Shown here piece by piece: positions 20,051 through 29,213 of a DNA stretch of 64,000 nt (its first letter is position 1; the number at the start of each line of letters is the position of its first letter). The stretch comes from an uncultured Planctomycetota bacterium (GTDB taxonomy: Bacteria; Planctomycetota; Planctomycetia; Gemmatales; HRBIN36). The stretch spans positions 1 to 64,000 of the forward strand of contig CALFAY010000013.1 in assembly GCA_937944855.1 (NCBI GenBank), given 5' to 3'. The notes beneath the pieces are model-generated. The model had not been told where the DNA came from, did not search any database, and saw only the letters and a list, made by a program, of their open reading frames with translations. The position numbers were made by a program, and so were the translations under genes.

Positions 20051-21157
20051 ATGAGCACTGCCGAGACGACGTTCCCCGCTGTCATCCCCTCGCCGCAACG
20101 TCTTCCGCCGGAGGTGACAAGCACCCTGACGGCGCTGTGGCTGAGCATCGCCAGCGGCATCCTGGCCCTGGCAGCGCTGTGGCCGATGGCCCTGAACGCA
20201 TCGGGCAGCTTGTTTCCGGATGTGCCGAAAGCCGACCTGGCCAATCTGGGCTGGATGCTGCTGCTGTCGGTCGCCGGGTTCATCGTGGTGTTCGGCCTGT
20301 TTGTCACCTGGCGGGTGGCCTCGCGCAGCCGTTTCGGCCTGCGGACCTTGCAGATGGCTCTGCTGGTGGGACTGGTCGGCGGGGCTGCCCTGCTCGTCGG
20401 CATCTTCGTGTTGATTCTGCAAGGCGAGGATCCGCATCCGCTGGGACCGACGCCGATCCTGTCCGGCATCGTCCTGATCCTGACATCGGTTCTGCCGCTG
20501 TGCTTTGGTGTTTTTGCCTTGTCGTACTCCGGCACGGCCGCGGTCGAGGAGTTCCTGAAGGCTACCGATGTCATGGAGGAATCCTATACCGGCATCGGCG
20601 GAACCGGTGGGGAGGAAGCCGGCGTCGTCACCGAAGCGGTCGAGGAGCAGATCGTCAGCGAAGCGGCGGGGGAGCCGACGGCCCACGTCGCTGTCCAGCC
20701 CTACGGTCGAGAGACTCAACTTCATGGAGCACCCGAAGGCGGCAAGTCCACGATGCTGGCCGGACCCGGTGAAATGGCCCAGGAAGCCCTCTCTCCCGAA
20801 GATCTCGACCGCATGTTCGAAGGTGAAGGTCAGGCCAGCGCGGCCAAACCGGGTCAGCAGCAAAGCGAGTCGATCTTCGACGAGGACGATTTCGGCCGTC
20901 GTACTCCGGGAACTTCGGGCATCAGCCAGTCGGGCATTCTGCGTGAAGCCAATCGTTTGTCCACCGGCGAATCGTCTATCTTCACGGAAATCAATCCGCT
21001 CACGCAGGGTTCAGACATCATCTCTGGAGTCCGCAAAAGCAAGGGTGACACCGGTCTGTCATTCACCGGCCCTGGACCGAACAAAGGAGAAGCAGGGGAA
21101 CAGCCGCCCGAGCCAGAGCATCCCTCCGGTCAACCTGAAGACAAACCGAGCCAATAG
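20051..21157 (+). CDS. Four-helix membrane protein of unknown function
   Basis: The 368-aa protein has four predicted membrane helices in its first 160 residues (ALWLSIASGILALAALW, LGWMLLLSVAGFIVVFGLFV, MALLVGLVGGAALLVGIFVLI, ILSGIVLILTSVLPLCFGVF) and then a long hydrophilic C-terminal region, acidic and rich in Glu, Gly, Ser and Pro, predicted to be cytoplasmic and largely disordered. I do not recognise a family. ATG 20051 is preferred over an upstream codon because the first helix then begins soon after a short Pro-containing head. It stands alone between the deacetylase and a convergent hydrolase gene. Confidence 0.6.
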   Translation: MSTAETTFPAVIPSPQRLPPEVTSTLTALWLSIASGILALAALWPMALNASGSLFPDVPKADLANLGWMLLLSVAGFIVVFGLFVTWRVASRSRFGLRTLQMALLVGLVGGAALLVGIFVLILQGEDPHPLGPTPILSGIVLILTSVLPLCFGVFALSYSGTAAVEEFLKATDVMEESYTGIGGTGGEEAGVVTEAVEEQIVSEAAGEPTAHVAVQPYGRETQLHGAPEGGKSTMLAGPGEMAQEALSPEDLDRMFEGEGQASAAKPGQQQSESIFDEDDFGRRTPGTSGISQSGILREANRLSTGESSIFTEINPLTQGSDIISGVRKSKGDTGLSFTGPGPNKGEAGEQPPEPEHPSGQPEDKPSQ

Positions 21158-21187
21158 GGATTGCACGTTCTCCGCAAAGCGGGGGAA

Positions 21188-23287
21188 TCATGGCCTGATG
21201 ACTTCCCCTGCCATCTGCTCCAGCGTTCCTGATTCCCGATGAAGGATCGCCTTCGACTCTGATCTCGGCTCGCCCTGAGGAATCCCGTAAACGATCGTGT
21301 TCCGATTCAGACACAGCGGTAAGAATCCGTGAATCCCTCCGTACTTGAGCGCGCCTGGCAGCATCATGGCGTCGTCGGGCCGTTTCACCTGATCGAAGTC
21401 GAAGCCGTTCAAATCCAGGACCGCCCGGCTGACTCCCTCGCCGGCCAGGATGCGAGCCAATAACGCCCACACGGCTGCGTCTCCGGAAGCCAACATGTCA
21501 ACAGGCTTCTCGCCGTTTAACCGGCGAGCAAAAGCCAGGGTCGTCAGCGCATCTCGGACACGATTGGCCAGCACTGTGCGATTGTAGCCGTAGGTGTAGC
21601 CTGCGAAAGGCACATTGCGGTGGTACTTCTGCTCGAGCGGCGGCAGTTTCGGCTCCTGGCCAGGGGCAAAGAACTCGCCGGTGAGATACACGTCGGGAGC
21701 GACCACGGCCTTTCGGGCATCAAGCAGACGCCGAAGAAGCCGCCCGGGACGTCCCGATTCCTCGAACAACATCCCTTTGCCCTTCGCGTCGGTTACGACC
21801 ACCACGCCGCCCTGCCAGTTCTCCGGTATGACTGCCAAAGCCGGCAGATACTCCTGCGTGCCCTCTCGCGTCAGGAGTACCTGTCGCACCTTGAATCCGT
21901 CCCCGACGATTTCGCGTTCCGACACGCTTTTCACCTTCTCCTGCTCCGGAAGGTGATCCACGACCATCGCCCGCAATGCGGCACCGACAATTCGGCGGTA
22001 TTCCGTCGGTTGTTTAGCCAGATCCCTTAATTGGGCTTCCGAGGTCCGGGTCATGTACTGTCGTAGAGTCGGGGCATCGGCCGCATCGGCGGGAACGGGG
22101 TGTTCCGCGTCAAACACGCGAAGATCTTTGGGTGGAACCGGAACGAACGGCTGTTCGCGCACCGGCTCTGAAAAACCCAGGTTGAGATGGCGATTGAACC
22201 AGTTGTACATCATCTCTCGGGATGGCTGGTTGTAGTTGTGCGGGAATGGGAGGTATTTCGCTTCCACCCGATCCGCAGCCCCGTACAGCCCATAGATGTG
22301 TTTTAACTCTGGCAGCCCCTTGCGTTCGATGTCCTTCGTCCAATCGTCGGCCCCGGTCATCGCCTGGGGTTTGGGAGCGAAGAGAGCGGCCAGTTCAATG
22401 TTGTTGGTGCCGATGCGAAGCAGGGAGCAATTCTCGCAGATGCAGCCGCCCTGCATGGCCGTCGAAACCATGACGGCGGGAAAGGACACGGCGGGCCGAG
22501 GATCGACGGCACACAGGATGAACGTCTGCGTTCCACCCCCGCTGGCTCCGGTGACGCCGATCCGCTGAGCGTCCACGTCCTCAAGGCTGGTCAGAAAGTC
22601 CAGCGCTCGGATGCTGTTCCAGGTCTGCAAGCCCATGAAGCTCTGGAGACGCAGATCGGCCTCGGCGTCAGAAAATCCCTGCGTATGCGGGATTTTTGTG
22701 CTGTCGGCATAGCCGACCATGTCGTACATGAAAACGACGCAACCCATGCGAGCCAGCATCGCGCATCGAGCCTGGAGGGGATAACGTGCCCCTTCCAGGG
22801 TCGATTCCGCGCCAAATTCGATTTCCTTTTTAGCCTCTGCCTCGCTGCGTTCGAAGAGTCGGCCGTTGGCCCAGTGTCCATGAGGGCACAACACCCCTGG
22901 CCGCTTCCCGGGCATTCCCTTGGGCCGATAAAGGTTTCCCGTCACGTAATGCCCCGGAAGACTGGCAAAGTAGACCTTTTCAACGGTGTACCCGTCGCGG
23001 TCGATCTTGCCGTGAATGACCGGGTTCAGCGGTGTCCTGGGGGGCATGGGCCACAGGCCGTTGGCGACGAGCACCTGCGTCCGAAGCTCCTCCGCACGCC
23101 GTTCCCAGGCCAGGCGGTCCGGGAAGCGTGGCTCGAAAGGGTACGGATTGTCAACGTGGAATGGCTTCTTGATTCGGATGTCATCGAGTTCGGCAGGGGG
23201 ACGTAGAACGCGAGTGATGTCTTCGACGGCCAAGGCCAGGCCGACAAAAAACGACACGGCCGCAAACGCAGTTGCGTAACGTCGCAT
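21188..23287 (-). CDS. Exported alpha/beta hydrolase, acetyl-xylan-esterase-like
   Basis: A 699-aa secreted hydrolase. ATG 23287 follows GGGAGA and yields a signal peptide (MRRYATAFAAVSFFVGLALA). The first half is an alpha/beta-hydrolase domain similar to the acetyl xylan esterase / Abhydrolase_7 type, with the nucleophile elbow GASGGGTQT (Ser at about residue 250), an upstream LCPHGHW oxyanion segment and a CENCSLL motif typical of the planctomycete members. The second half (about 400-699) repeats features of a second hydrolase-like fold without an obvious nucleophile. Probably periplasmic, removing acetyl or other esters from polysaccharide. It follows the sugar-acid dehydratase gene in the same direction (113-bp gap), which fits polysaccharide use. 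Confidence 0.8.
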   Translation of the reverse strand: MRRYATAFAAVSFFVGLALAVEDITRVLRPPAELDDIRIKKPFHVDNPYPFEPRFPDRLAWERRAEELRTQVLVANGLWPMPPRTPLNPVIHGKIDRDGYTVEKVYFASLPGHYVTGNLYRPKGMPGKRPGVLCPHGHWANGRLFERSEAEAKKEIEFGAESTLEGARYPLQARCAMLARMGCVVFMYDMVGYADSTKIPHTQGFSDAEADLRLQSFMGLQTWNSIRALDFLTSLEDVDAQRIGVTGASGGGTQTFILCAVDPRPAVSFPAVMVSTAMQGGCICENCSLLRIGTNNIELAALFAPKPQAMTGADDWTKDIERKGLPELKHIYGLYGAADRVEAKYLPFPHNYNQPSREMMYNWFNRHLNLGFSEPVREQPFVPVPPKDLRVFDAEHPVPADAADAPTLRQYMTRTSEAQLRDLAKQPTEYRRIVGAALRAMVVDHLPEQEKVKSVSEREIVGDGFKVRQVLLTREGTQEYLPALAVIPENWQGGVVVVTDAKGKGMLFEESGRPGRLLRRLLDARKAVVAPDVYLTGEFFAPGQEPKLPPLEQKYHRNVPFAGYTYGYNRTVLANRVRDALTTLAFARRLNGEKPVDMLASGDAAVWALLARILAGEGVSRAVLDLNGFDFDQVKRPDDAMMLPGALKYGGIHGFLPLCLNRNTIVYGIPQGEPRSESKAILHRESGTLEQMAGEVIRP

Positions 23288-23400
23288 GGCGGTTTCTCCC
23301 AATCCGGCTGCCAGTTCGGCGACGTGGAACAGCGTAAGCGACTGGTCCCACGCGGTCAATCGGGCACCCGGGAAGCCGGGGGAAAACAGGCCGGGTCAGG

Positions 23401-25362
23401 TCAAGGACGAGAAATGCCAAGCCGCTCTGCCAGCAGGTTCAGATCGTACACGCAGCCGCCCCAGATCCCGCCGCTGGCCTGCTGGAGCAAGGCCCACAGG
23501 CGCGTGTCGTTGGGCAGATCAGGATCGGGGGCCAGATCAGGCCTCGGGGCCCGCTCCGCCAGCACGCGCGTTCCCTCCTCGGTCCCAAAGACTTTGTCGC
23601 CGTGTCCCACCAGATCGACGCTGCCTTCAAGGCGGTTTCGGTCGATGATGATTTGGATCAGGTCGCCGTCCAGGACCTTGCCGATCGGTCCCCCGGCCAG
23701 GGCTTCCGGGGCGACGTGCCCGATGCAGGCTCCGGTCGAGACTCCGGAGAACCGGGCGTCGGTGACGACGGCGATGTGTTTGCCGAAGCTCAGATGCCGC
23801 AAGGCGCTGGTAACTTGATACACCTCTTCCATGCCGGCACCGAGGGGACCACGGCAGATCAGAACGATCACGGAGCCGGGCCGGACGCGATCCGGACCTC
23901 GGCTTTTGATGGCCGCCACGGCAGCCCGTTCGGTGGTAAAGACCCGGGCCGGACCGATCTTGCGATACACGCCATCGGCATCCACCACACTCGCATCAAT
24001 GGCCGTGCTCTTGATGACCGAGCCGTGCGGGGCCAGATTGCCGCGGGGAAACGTCACCGTGCTGGTCAATCCGCGCTGCCGGGCACGGGCCGGGGGCATG
24101 ATCACGTCGTCCGGATTAACACCGTCCGCCTCAAACAGGCGTTCCCGCACTCGTTTGCGGCGTTCGCTGGTTTGCCAGCAGTCGAGAACTTTGCCCAGGG
24201 GTTCGCCGGTCACGGTCAGGCAGGATTCGTCGAGCAATCCCAGTTCGCGCAGGTGCAGCATGACCTCGGGCACTCCCCCGGCCAGGAAGACCCGGATGGT
24301 CGGATGGCCGACCGGACCATTGGGCAAGGCGTCCACCAGCCGCGGCGTCCTGCGATTGACTTCGACCCACTCCTCCACCGTGGGTCGGGGCAGACCGGCA
24401 GCGTGGGCGATGGCCGGTATGTGCAGTAATAGATTCGTCGAACCGCCGAAGGCGGCATGAACCGTCATGGCGTTGCGGATGGCCTGCAGAGTCAGGATCG
24501 CACGGCCGGCCAGTTTGCGTTCATGCAGCCTGAGCAGAGCACGAGCGGAGCGACGAGCCATATCCAGCCAAATTGGTTGCCCCGACGGTGCCAGGGCAGC
24601 GTGCGGCAACGTCAGCCCGAGAGCCTCGCCGACGACCTGCGAAGTCGCTGCCGTGCCGAGGAACTGACAGCCTCCGCCCGGCGTGGCGCAGGCCCGGCAG
24701 CCGAGTTCCGCCGCCTCCTCAAGCGTGATTTCGCCGTGAGCGAAACGGGCACCGATGGTCTGGACCTTGCCCGCGTCCTCGCCCTGCGCAGGAGGCAAGG
24801 TCACGCCTCCGGGAACCAACACGACCGGCAAGCGGCTGCTGCCTGCCAGGGCCATCATCATCGCGGGCAAGCCCTTGTCGCAGGTGGCAATGCCGAGCAC
24901 CCCCTTGGCCGTGGGCAGGGAGCGGATCAGCCGCCGCAGCACGATGGCGGCATCGTTGCGGTACGGAAGGCTGTCGAACATGCCGGTGGTGCCCTGGGTC
25001 CGGCCGTCGCAAGGATCGGTGACGCAGCCGGCGAAGGGAATGGCACCCTCGGCTCGGAAGGCCTCCGCGGCAGCCCGCATGAGCAAACCAACTTCCCAAT
25101 GCCCGGTGTGATAGCCCAGAGCGAGAGGCCGTCCGTCTGGTTCTTGAATGCCCCCCTGGGTGCTGAGGATCACGAACTCGGGTCCCAGAAGTTCGCTGGA
25201 GTCCCAGCCCATGCCGACGTTCTGACTCCAGGCGAACAGATTTCCGCTGGGCGAGTGGAGCAGAAGTTCCGGCGTGAAGGGGAGCTTCCCGGAAGGCCCC
25301 GGGGCCGAGGTCGCAATGTCGTAGATGAACTCGGATTCAAGGAGATCGGCCAGAAAAGTCAT
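23401..25362 (-). CDS. YjhG/YagF-type D-xylonate (sugar-acid) dehydratase, IlvD/Edd family
   Basis: Dehydrates aldonic acids such as D-xylonate to 2-keto-3-deoxy acids, using an iron-sulphur cluster. The 653-aa length fits the YjhG/YagF branch (about 650) rather than IlvD (about 560). Cluster cysteines are visible in [23 protein letters not shown] and [17 protein letters not shown] 25362 follows GGAGAAG. It lies 65 bp downstream of the anti-sigma gene in the same direction, so it could be read from the rpsU/sigma operon or from its own promoter. The exact sugar acid is a family inference. Confidence 0.88.
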   Translation of the reverse strand: MTFLADLLESEFIYDIATSAPGPSGKLPFTPELLLHSPSGNLFAWSQNVGMGWDSSELLGPEFVILSTQGGIQEPDGRPLALGYHTGHWEVGLLMRAAAEAFRAEGAIPFAGCVTDPCDGRTQGTTGMFDSLPYRNDAAIVLRRLIRSLPTAKGVLGIATCDKGLPAMMMALAGSSRLPVVLVPGGVTLPPAQGEDAGKVQTIGARFAHGEITLEEAAELGCRACATPGGGCQFLGTAATSQVVGEALGLTLPHAALAPSGQPIWLDMARRSARALLRLHERKLAGRAILTLQAIRNAMTVHAAFGGSTNLLLHIPAIAHAAGLPRPTVEEWVEVNRRTPRLVDALPNGPVGHPTIRVFLAGGVPEVMLHLRELGLLDESCLTVTGEPLGKVLDCWQTSERRKRVRERLFEADGVNPDDVIMPPARARQRGLTSTVTFPRGNLAPHGSVIKSTAIDASVVDADGVYRKIGPARVFTTERAAVAAIKSRGPDRVRPGSVIVLICRGPLGAGMEEVYQVTSALRHLSFGKHIAVVTDARFSGVSTGACIGHVAPEALAGGPIGKVLDGDLIQIIIDRNRLEGSVDLVGHGDKVFGTEEGTRVLAERAPRPDLAPDPDLPNDTRLWALLQQASGGIWGGCVYDLNLLAERLGISRP

Positions 25363-25427
25363 GCCGCTTCTCCGGCAAGACGGGAAATCCTCTGCAAGGG
25401 ATTTCTGGTCGAGTAGACCCTGTTCGC

Positions 25428-25661
25428 TCACAGACGGTTGGCGCGAGCGAAACGTACCTGGATCCGTTCGATCAACTCCGGCGGGGTGGGTTGCACGGCC
25501 AGTCTTCGGCTCAGCGAGATGGTCATCGAGTACGAATGAACGAAGGCCACGCACGTCGGGCAGGCACTGAGGTGTTGATCCACTGCGTTTCTGGACTCCT
25601 GGCTCAATTCGCCGGACAAGTAGTCCAGAAGCCACTCGTTGACATCTTGACAGGTGATCAT
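25428..25661 (-). CDS. Soluble zinc-finger anti-sigma factor
   Basis: A 77-residue protein of the zf-HC2 anti-sigma type. Cys4 and H30-xxx-C34-xx-C37 form the ZAS zinc motif. There is no membrane segment, so it is a cytoplasmic anti-sigma factor rather than an envelope sensor; family members of this sort respond to redox or zinc. Its ATG overlaps the stop of the sigma factor gene (ATGA at 25658-25661), as expected for a cognate pair made in fixed ratio. Confidence 0.9.
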   Translation of the reverse strand: MITCQDVNEWLLDYLSGELSQESRNAVDQHLSACPTCVAFVHSYSMTISLSRRLAVQPTPPELIERIQVRFARANRL

Positions 25662-26296
25662 GGATTCAACTCCTCGAAATAGGGCTGCAACTTTTGTCGC
25701 ATCATGAGTCGGGCACGATGTAATCGGCTTTTGACCGCGGGGATGTTCAACTCCAGGATGTCGGCGATTTCCGCGTTAGACAACCCTTCCACGTCGGCCA
25801 AAACGTAAACCACTCGATAGTTCTCCGGCAACTCGGCGATGGCTTTTTCGATCAGTTGCTGGGCCTCGTGAGAGAGCACATCGCCTTCCGGTCTGCCGGC
25901 ACCGAGGCTGGGACGCTTCCCATGACCGCTTTGCTCAGGAAACTCTTCCAGCGGTTCCTTGTGTGCTGTGGATTCCGTTTCCTCCTGTCTTGCCCGTTTC
26001 TTGCGATAAGCCAGGGCGGCGTTGACCGTGATGCGGTGCAGCCACGTTCCCAGGGCCGCTTCGCCGCGAAACTGGTGCAGCGATTCGATCACTTTCAAAA
26101 GAACATCCTGGGTGACATCCTCGGCGTCGGTCTCGCTACCCAGGATACGTCTTGCCAAATTATACACTTTCGGCCCGTAAACTCGAACGATTTCTTCCGG
26201 GGTGGGCACAGGAGGCGAGGTGCCGGACTCAGGCGGCGAAGCGGGGCTTCCTGAGTCGCCTTTCTCGATCGCTTTGTCCTCGCTGCGGGGTTCCAT
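25658..26296 (-). CDS. ECF sigma factor (sigma-70 family)
   Basis: A 212-aa extracytoplasmic-function sigma factor. Region 2 ([26 protein letters not shown], then [17 protein letters not shown]) and region 4.2 ([27 protein letters not shown], then KSRLHRARL) are complete. ATG 26296 (MEPRSEDK) is used since GGAG lies just upstream and longer frames would run into the preceding gene. The head of about 40 residues is Pro/Ser-rich. It is coupled to the anti-sigma gene by an ATGA overlap and follows rpsU, DUF493 and a small gene at very short spacing, so it is co-transcribed with a ribosomal protein gene. Confidence 0.93.
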   Translation of the reverse strand: MEPRSEDKAIEKGDSGSPASPPESGTSPPVPTPEEIVRVYGPKVYNLARRILGSETDAEDVTQDVLLKVIESLHQFRGEAALGTWLHRITVNAALAYRKKRARQEETESTAHKEPLEEFPEQSGHGKRPSLGAGRPEGDVLSHEAQQLIEKAIAELPENYRVVYVLADVEGLSNAEIADILELNIPAVKSRLHRARLMMRQKLQPYFEELNP

Positions 26297-26310
26297 GATC
26301 TCCAGGCAGG

Positions 26311-26607
26311 TTACTTCGGCCTCTCGGGTCGTCGCTTGCTCAGGTCCGCGGATTCGAGTTCCTTGATCAGCCCGGCCAGCAGTTGCGGATCCTGACGCTG
26401 GAGCAGGTGGGTGATGCGGGATTCCGGCACCTGCAAGGCCCGAAGAATCTCGGCCGCGCGCTTCCACAAGCGCGGTTTCTTGTTCTCACCGGCGAGGAAC
26501 AACTCTCCGACCAGCTCGGCCAGCCGCTGCCGAAGCAGGGTCGGCTGGTTGCGATAGTAGCGCTGGATGATTTGAAGCTGATAAGGAGTGTATTCGCGTT
26601 GGGCCAT
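26311..26607 (-). CDS. Small conserved-looking protein of unknown function
   Basis: A 98-aa, helix-rich, basic protein without signal peptide or cysteines (MAQREYTPYQLQIIQRYY... ending in Lys/Arg-rich residues). The pattern of Tyr/Gln/Leu at its head followed by amphipathic helices suggests a nucleic-acid or ribosome-associated helical bundle, but I recognise no family. It lies 15 bp after the DUF493 gene and 14 bp before the sigma factor gene, so it belongs to this operon; position next to rpsU is the only functional clue. Confidence 0.75.
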   Translation of the reverse strand: MAQREYTPYQLQIIQRYYRNQPTLLRQRLAELVGELFLAGENKKPRLWKRAAEILRALQVPESRITHLLQRQDPQLLAGLIKELESADLSKRRPERPK

Positions 26608-26622
26608 GTGCCGGTTCTCGCC

Positions 26623-26934
26623 CTACAGCAGCACGCGCAGTCCTTGGACAACTTGCAAGGCCCGATAGACTCGAAGGACCTCGTCGGCATCGACGACCTG
26701 GAGGTCGAGCGTGACAGCGACGTGCAGACCATTAGGAGTGGACCGCACGGAAAAGCGGACGGCTGCCGCGCGTTGCAGGACAGCTTGGGCTGCTTGCACC
26801 ACCCGGCCCACGAAATCATCGCTGGTCAAGCCGATGGCCTTGATGGTGTACGGACCGGGGAACAAATGCGTGCGGTTCAACAGATCACGGGCACTGGCGT
26901 GGGTCACTCTGCGACTCGTTCCGCCGGCTGTCAC
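26623..26934 (-). CDS. DUF493 / YbeD-family protein
   Basis: A 103-aa protein with the YbeD-like (ACT-resembling) fold; the [12 protein letters not shown] segment near residue 25 matches the family's FPxxFxxKxxG signature and the rest shows the beta-alpha-beta pattern ending in a short strand. Function is undetermined; the fold suggests ligand sensing. It starts with GTG at 26934, overlapping the rpsU stop codon (GTGA), so translation is coupled to S21. Confidence 0.82.
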   Translation of the reverse strand: MTAGGTSRRVTHASARDLLNRTHLFPGPYTIKAIGLTSDDFVGRVVQAAQAVLQRAAAVRFSVRSTPNGLHVAVTLDLQVVDADEVLRVYRALQVVQGLRVLL

Positions 26935-27131
26935 CGGCCATTGGCGGCCTGCTTGCGTCGAGCAGCCTTGAGCTTTCGGAGCTTGGCGCGACGGCGGGCC
27001 TCGCTGGGTTTCTCGTAATATTCGTGCTTCCGCAGTTCCTTGGGAATCCCGCTGCGTTCCAGCAGCTTCTTGAAGCGGCGGACCGCTTGTTCGATGTTCT
27101 CACCGGCTCGCAGTCGCATTTTCAGTGCCAT
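26931..27131 (-). CDS. rpsU: 30S ribosomal protein S21
   Basis: A 66-aa basic protein; ATG 27131 ([20 protein letters not shown]) follows GGAGGG and matches the S21 family, with the [14 protein letters not shown] segment and the Lys/Arg-rich tail. Longer in-frame starts are rejected. It heads a five-gene run with DUF493, an unknown gene, an ECF sigma factor and its anti-sigma. A promoter with a perfect TATAAT and a leader hairpin lie upstream. Confidence 0.96.
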   Translation of the reverse strand: MALKMRLRAGENIEQAVRRFKKLLERSGIPKELRKHEYYEKPSEARRRAKLRKLKAARRKQAANGR

Positions 27132-27161
27132 TCGTCCCTCCGCACGGGTAACGATAAACCA

Positions 27162-27182
27162 AGCGCCGCTCAACTCGGCGCT
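27162..27182 (-). promoter_or_regulatory. Leader hairpin upstream of rpsU
   Basis: A 7-bp perfect GC-rich stem (27162-27168 with 27176-27182) with a 7-nt loop lies 31 bp before the rpsU start, inside the predicted transcript leader. It could be an S21 autoregulatory site or an RNA-stability element. Confidence 0.4.
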
Positions 27183-27239
27183 ACTCCTGGTTCAGGCAAG
27201 GGGAATCGCCAATAGGGCTGCAAACCCCAAGGCTTCCCT

Positions 27240-27268
27240 ATTATACAGGCAGGAGGACCAGGAATAAG
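27240..27268 (-). promoter_or_regulatory. Promoter of the rpsU operon
   Basis: The minus strand reads TATAAT (27240-27245) with a weak -35-like TTATTC 16 bp upstream. The transcript would begin near 27233, giving a leader of about 100 nt before rpsU. Confidence 0.5.
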
Positions 27269-27397
27269 GGGGATTCACCGATTTTGGACCCGATCTTGTC
27301 CTTGGAATCGCCCTGGATGGGAACTTTTTCCTGATTCTCTCAAAGGGCAGAAACTGCCGAGTTCCGCCCAGTGGCTTGAGGGGAAGGCAGGGCAGTA

Positions 27398-28069
27398 ATG
27401 ATTCCCCACGACCGATCGCCGAACGGGGTATGCGCGGTTCTGGTCAGCGGCGGTCTGGACAGCGCCGTACTCCTGGCCGAACTGGCCGGACAATTCGGCC
27501 GTGTCCATCCGCTCTACACACGTTCCGGACTGGCCTGGGAGGCAGCGGAATTGGCCCATCTTCGCCATTTTCTGCGACTTTGCCCAACCTCCAGCCTGGG
27601 CGAGTTGGTTGTTCTGGATATGCCGGTAGCCGACCTGTACGGCGCGCACTGGAGCCTGACCGGGCACGGGGTTCCCGATGCGAATTCCGAGGATGCCGCA
27701 GTATATCTTCCGGGACGCAATCTGTTGCTGCTCCTCAAGGCCATGCTGTGGTGTCGAATGCACCAGGCCGGTACGCTGGCACTGGGCATTCTCAAAGGGA
27801 ATCCTTTTCCCGACGCCACACCAGCTTTTTTCGAGAGTTTCCAAAACGCGGTCAATCGGGGCATCAGCGGCGAGGTTCGCATCGTGACCCCGTTCCGGAT
27901 GCTGGACAAACCGGAAGTGATACGCCGCGGAACCGCCTTGCCGTTGGAATGGACCTTCTCTTGCATTCAGCCCCAAGACGGGCTTCACTGCGGGCGATGC
28001 AACAAGTGCGCGGAGCGGCAGCGGGCCTTCGCCGCCGCCGGCGTTCCCGACCCGACCCGCTACGCATGA
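27398..28069 (+). CDS. queC: 7-cyano-7-deazaguanine synthase
   Basis: Converts 7-carboxy-7-deazaguanine to preQ0 with ATP and ammonia. The 223-aa protein has the PP-loop LVSGGLDSAVLL and the C-terminal zinc site C-x8-C-x2-C-x2-C (CIQPQDGLHCGRCNKC). It is the first gene of queC-queD-queE: queD starts 14 bp later. These three make preQ0, the precursor of queuosine in tRNA or of 7-deazaguanine in DNA. It is divergent from the rpsU operon. Confidence 0.93.
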   Translation: MIPHDRSPNGVCAVLVSGGLDSAVLLAELAGQFGRVHPLYTRSGLAWEAAELAHLRHFLRLCPTSSLGELVVLDMPVADLYGAHWSLTGHGVPDANSEDAAVYLPGRNLLLLLKAMLWCRMHQAGTLALGILKGNPFPDATPAFFESFQNAVNRGISGEVRIVTPFRMLDKPEVIRRGTALPLEWTFSCIQPQDGLHCGRCNKCAERQRAFAAAGVPDPTRYA

Positions 28070-28083
28070 AGGGAGAACCGGCA

Positions 28084-28497
28084 ATGTATCGTGTCAGCAA
28101 GGAAGTGCATTTCTGCTACGGTCATCGCTTGCTGAACTACGACGGCAAGTGCCGCTTCCTGCACGGTCACAATGGGCGGGCCCTCATCACCCTCGAAGCC
28201 GAGAAGCTGGACGACCTGGGCATGGTCATGGACTTCACCCGCATTAAGGAAGTGATCCAGACCTGGGTGGACGCGACCCTCGACCACAAGATGCTGCTGC
28301 ATCGGGAGGATCCCGTGATCCCCTATCTGCAAGCGATGGGAGAGCCGTTCTACCTCATGGACAGGAATCCTACGGCGGAGAATATCGCCCGACTGATCTA
28401 CGACTACGCCAAGGTCCAGGGCTTTCCGGTGGTCGAAGTCAGCCTGTGGGAATCCGACTCCTCGTGCGCAACCTATCGCGGTCCCGGGCAGCGATAG
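28084..28497 (+). CDS. queD: 6-carboxy-5,6,7,8-tetrahydropterin synthase
   Basis: Makes 6-carboxytetrahydropterin from dihydroneopterin triphosphate. A 137-aa PTPS-fold protein with zinc ligands His from the GHRL segment and from LHGHNG, and the catalytic Cys in GKCRFLHGH. The downstream DFTRIKEVI and LDHKMLL segments are typical, as is NPTAENIARLI. ATG 28084 follows GGGAGAACC. Eight bases separate it from queE. Confidence 0.92.
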   Translation: MYRVSKEVHFCYGHRLLNYDGKCRFLHGHNGRALITLEAEKLDDLGMVMDFTRIKEVIQTWVDATLDHKMLLHREDPVIPYLQAMGEPFYLMDRNPTAENIARLIYDYAKVQGFPVVEVSLWESDSSCATYRGPGQR

Positions 28498-28505
28498 AAT
28501 AGGGG

Positions 28506-29186
28506 ATGAGCAACCCTTATTCGGAAGCGACTCCCGACGGGCCGATGGGCAAATCGTACAGCGTCAAGGAAATGATCTGGACCTTGCAGGGCGAAGGTGC
28601 CAACAGCGGCCGACCTGCGGTCCTGGTCCGCTTCGCCGGCTGCAATTTGTGGTCCGGGTTGGAAAAGAACCGGGCCAATGCTTTGTGCAAGTTTTGCGAC
28701 ACGGACTTCGTCGGCACCGATGGTCCGGGCGGCGGCGTGTTCCCCGATCCTGAATCCCTGGCCGATGCCGTGGCCGCTTTGTGGCCCGGCTCCACCGGCG
28801 GCAAGCGTTTTATGTTCTGCACCGGCGGGGAACCGCTCTTGCAGGTGGATCCGCCCCTGGTGGCAGCCTTGCATCGCCGGGGTTTCGAGGTGGCCGTCGA
28901 AACCAACGGCACCATCGCCGCCCCAGAGGGAATCGACTGGCTGACGGTTTCGCCCAAGGCTGGAGTGCCGTTGGTTCAGAGACACGGCCACGAATTAAAG
29001 CTGGTTTACCCTCAGGAGGGTGCTGAGCCGGAACTGTACGAGCATTTGCCGTTCCAGCACTTTTTCCTGCAACCGCTGGCAGGGCCGCAATTGGCGGAGA
29101 ACATGCAAAAGGCCGTCCGCTATTGTCTGGAACATCCGCGCTGGCGGCTCTCGCTCCAGATTCACAAGATCGTCGGCATCCCCTGA
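28506..29186 (+). CDS. queE: 7-carboxy-7-deazaguanine synthase (radical SAM)
   Basis: Rearranges carboxytetrahydropterin to 7-carboxy-7-deazaguanine. The iron-sulphur cysteines are arranged C-x14-C-x2-C (GCNLW ... ALCKFC), the spacing of one known QueE subgroup instead of the usual CxxxCxxC. The QGEGANSGRPAVLVRF and TGGEPLLQ motifs confirm the family. The 226-aa length is normal. Third gene of the queCDE operon; folE (the first enzyme) is not in the window. Confidence 0.93.
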   Translation: MSNPYSEATPDGPMGKSYSVKEMIWTLQGEGANSGRPAVLVRFAGCNLWSGLEKNRANALCKFCDTDFVGTDGPGGGVFPDPESLADAVAALWPGSTGGKRFMFCTGGEPLLQVDPPLVAALHRRGFEVAVETNGTIAAPEGIDWLTVSPKAGVPLVQRHGHELKLVYPQEGAEPELYEHLPFQHFFLQPLAGPQLAENMQKAVRYCLEHPRWRLSLQIHKIVGIP

Positions 29187-29213
29187 CCGAATCGAACTGC
29201 GCCGTGGAAGGGA

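Noticed and set aside
27246-27397. Possible preQ1 riboswitch upstream of queC
   Set aside because: Only a five-base-pair GGCAG/CTGCC hairpin is visible; the conserved A-rich tail and pairing pattern of the known preQ1 classes are absent.
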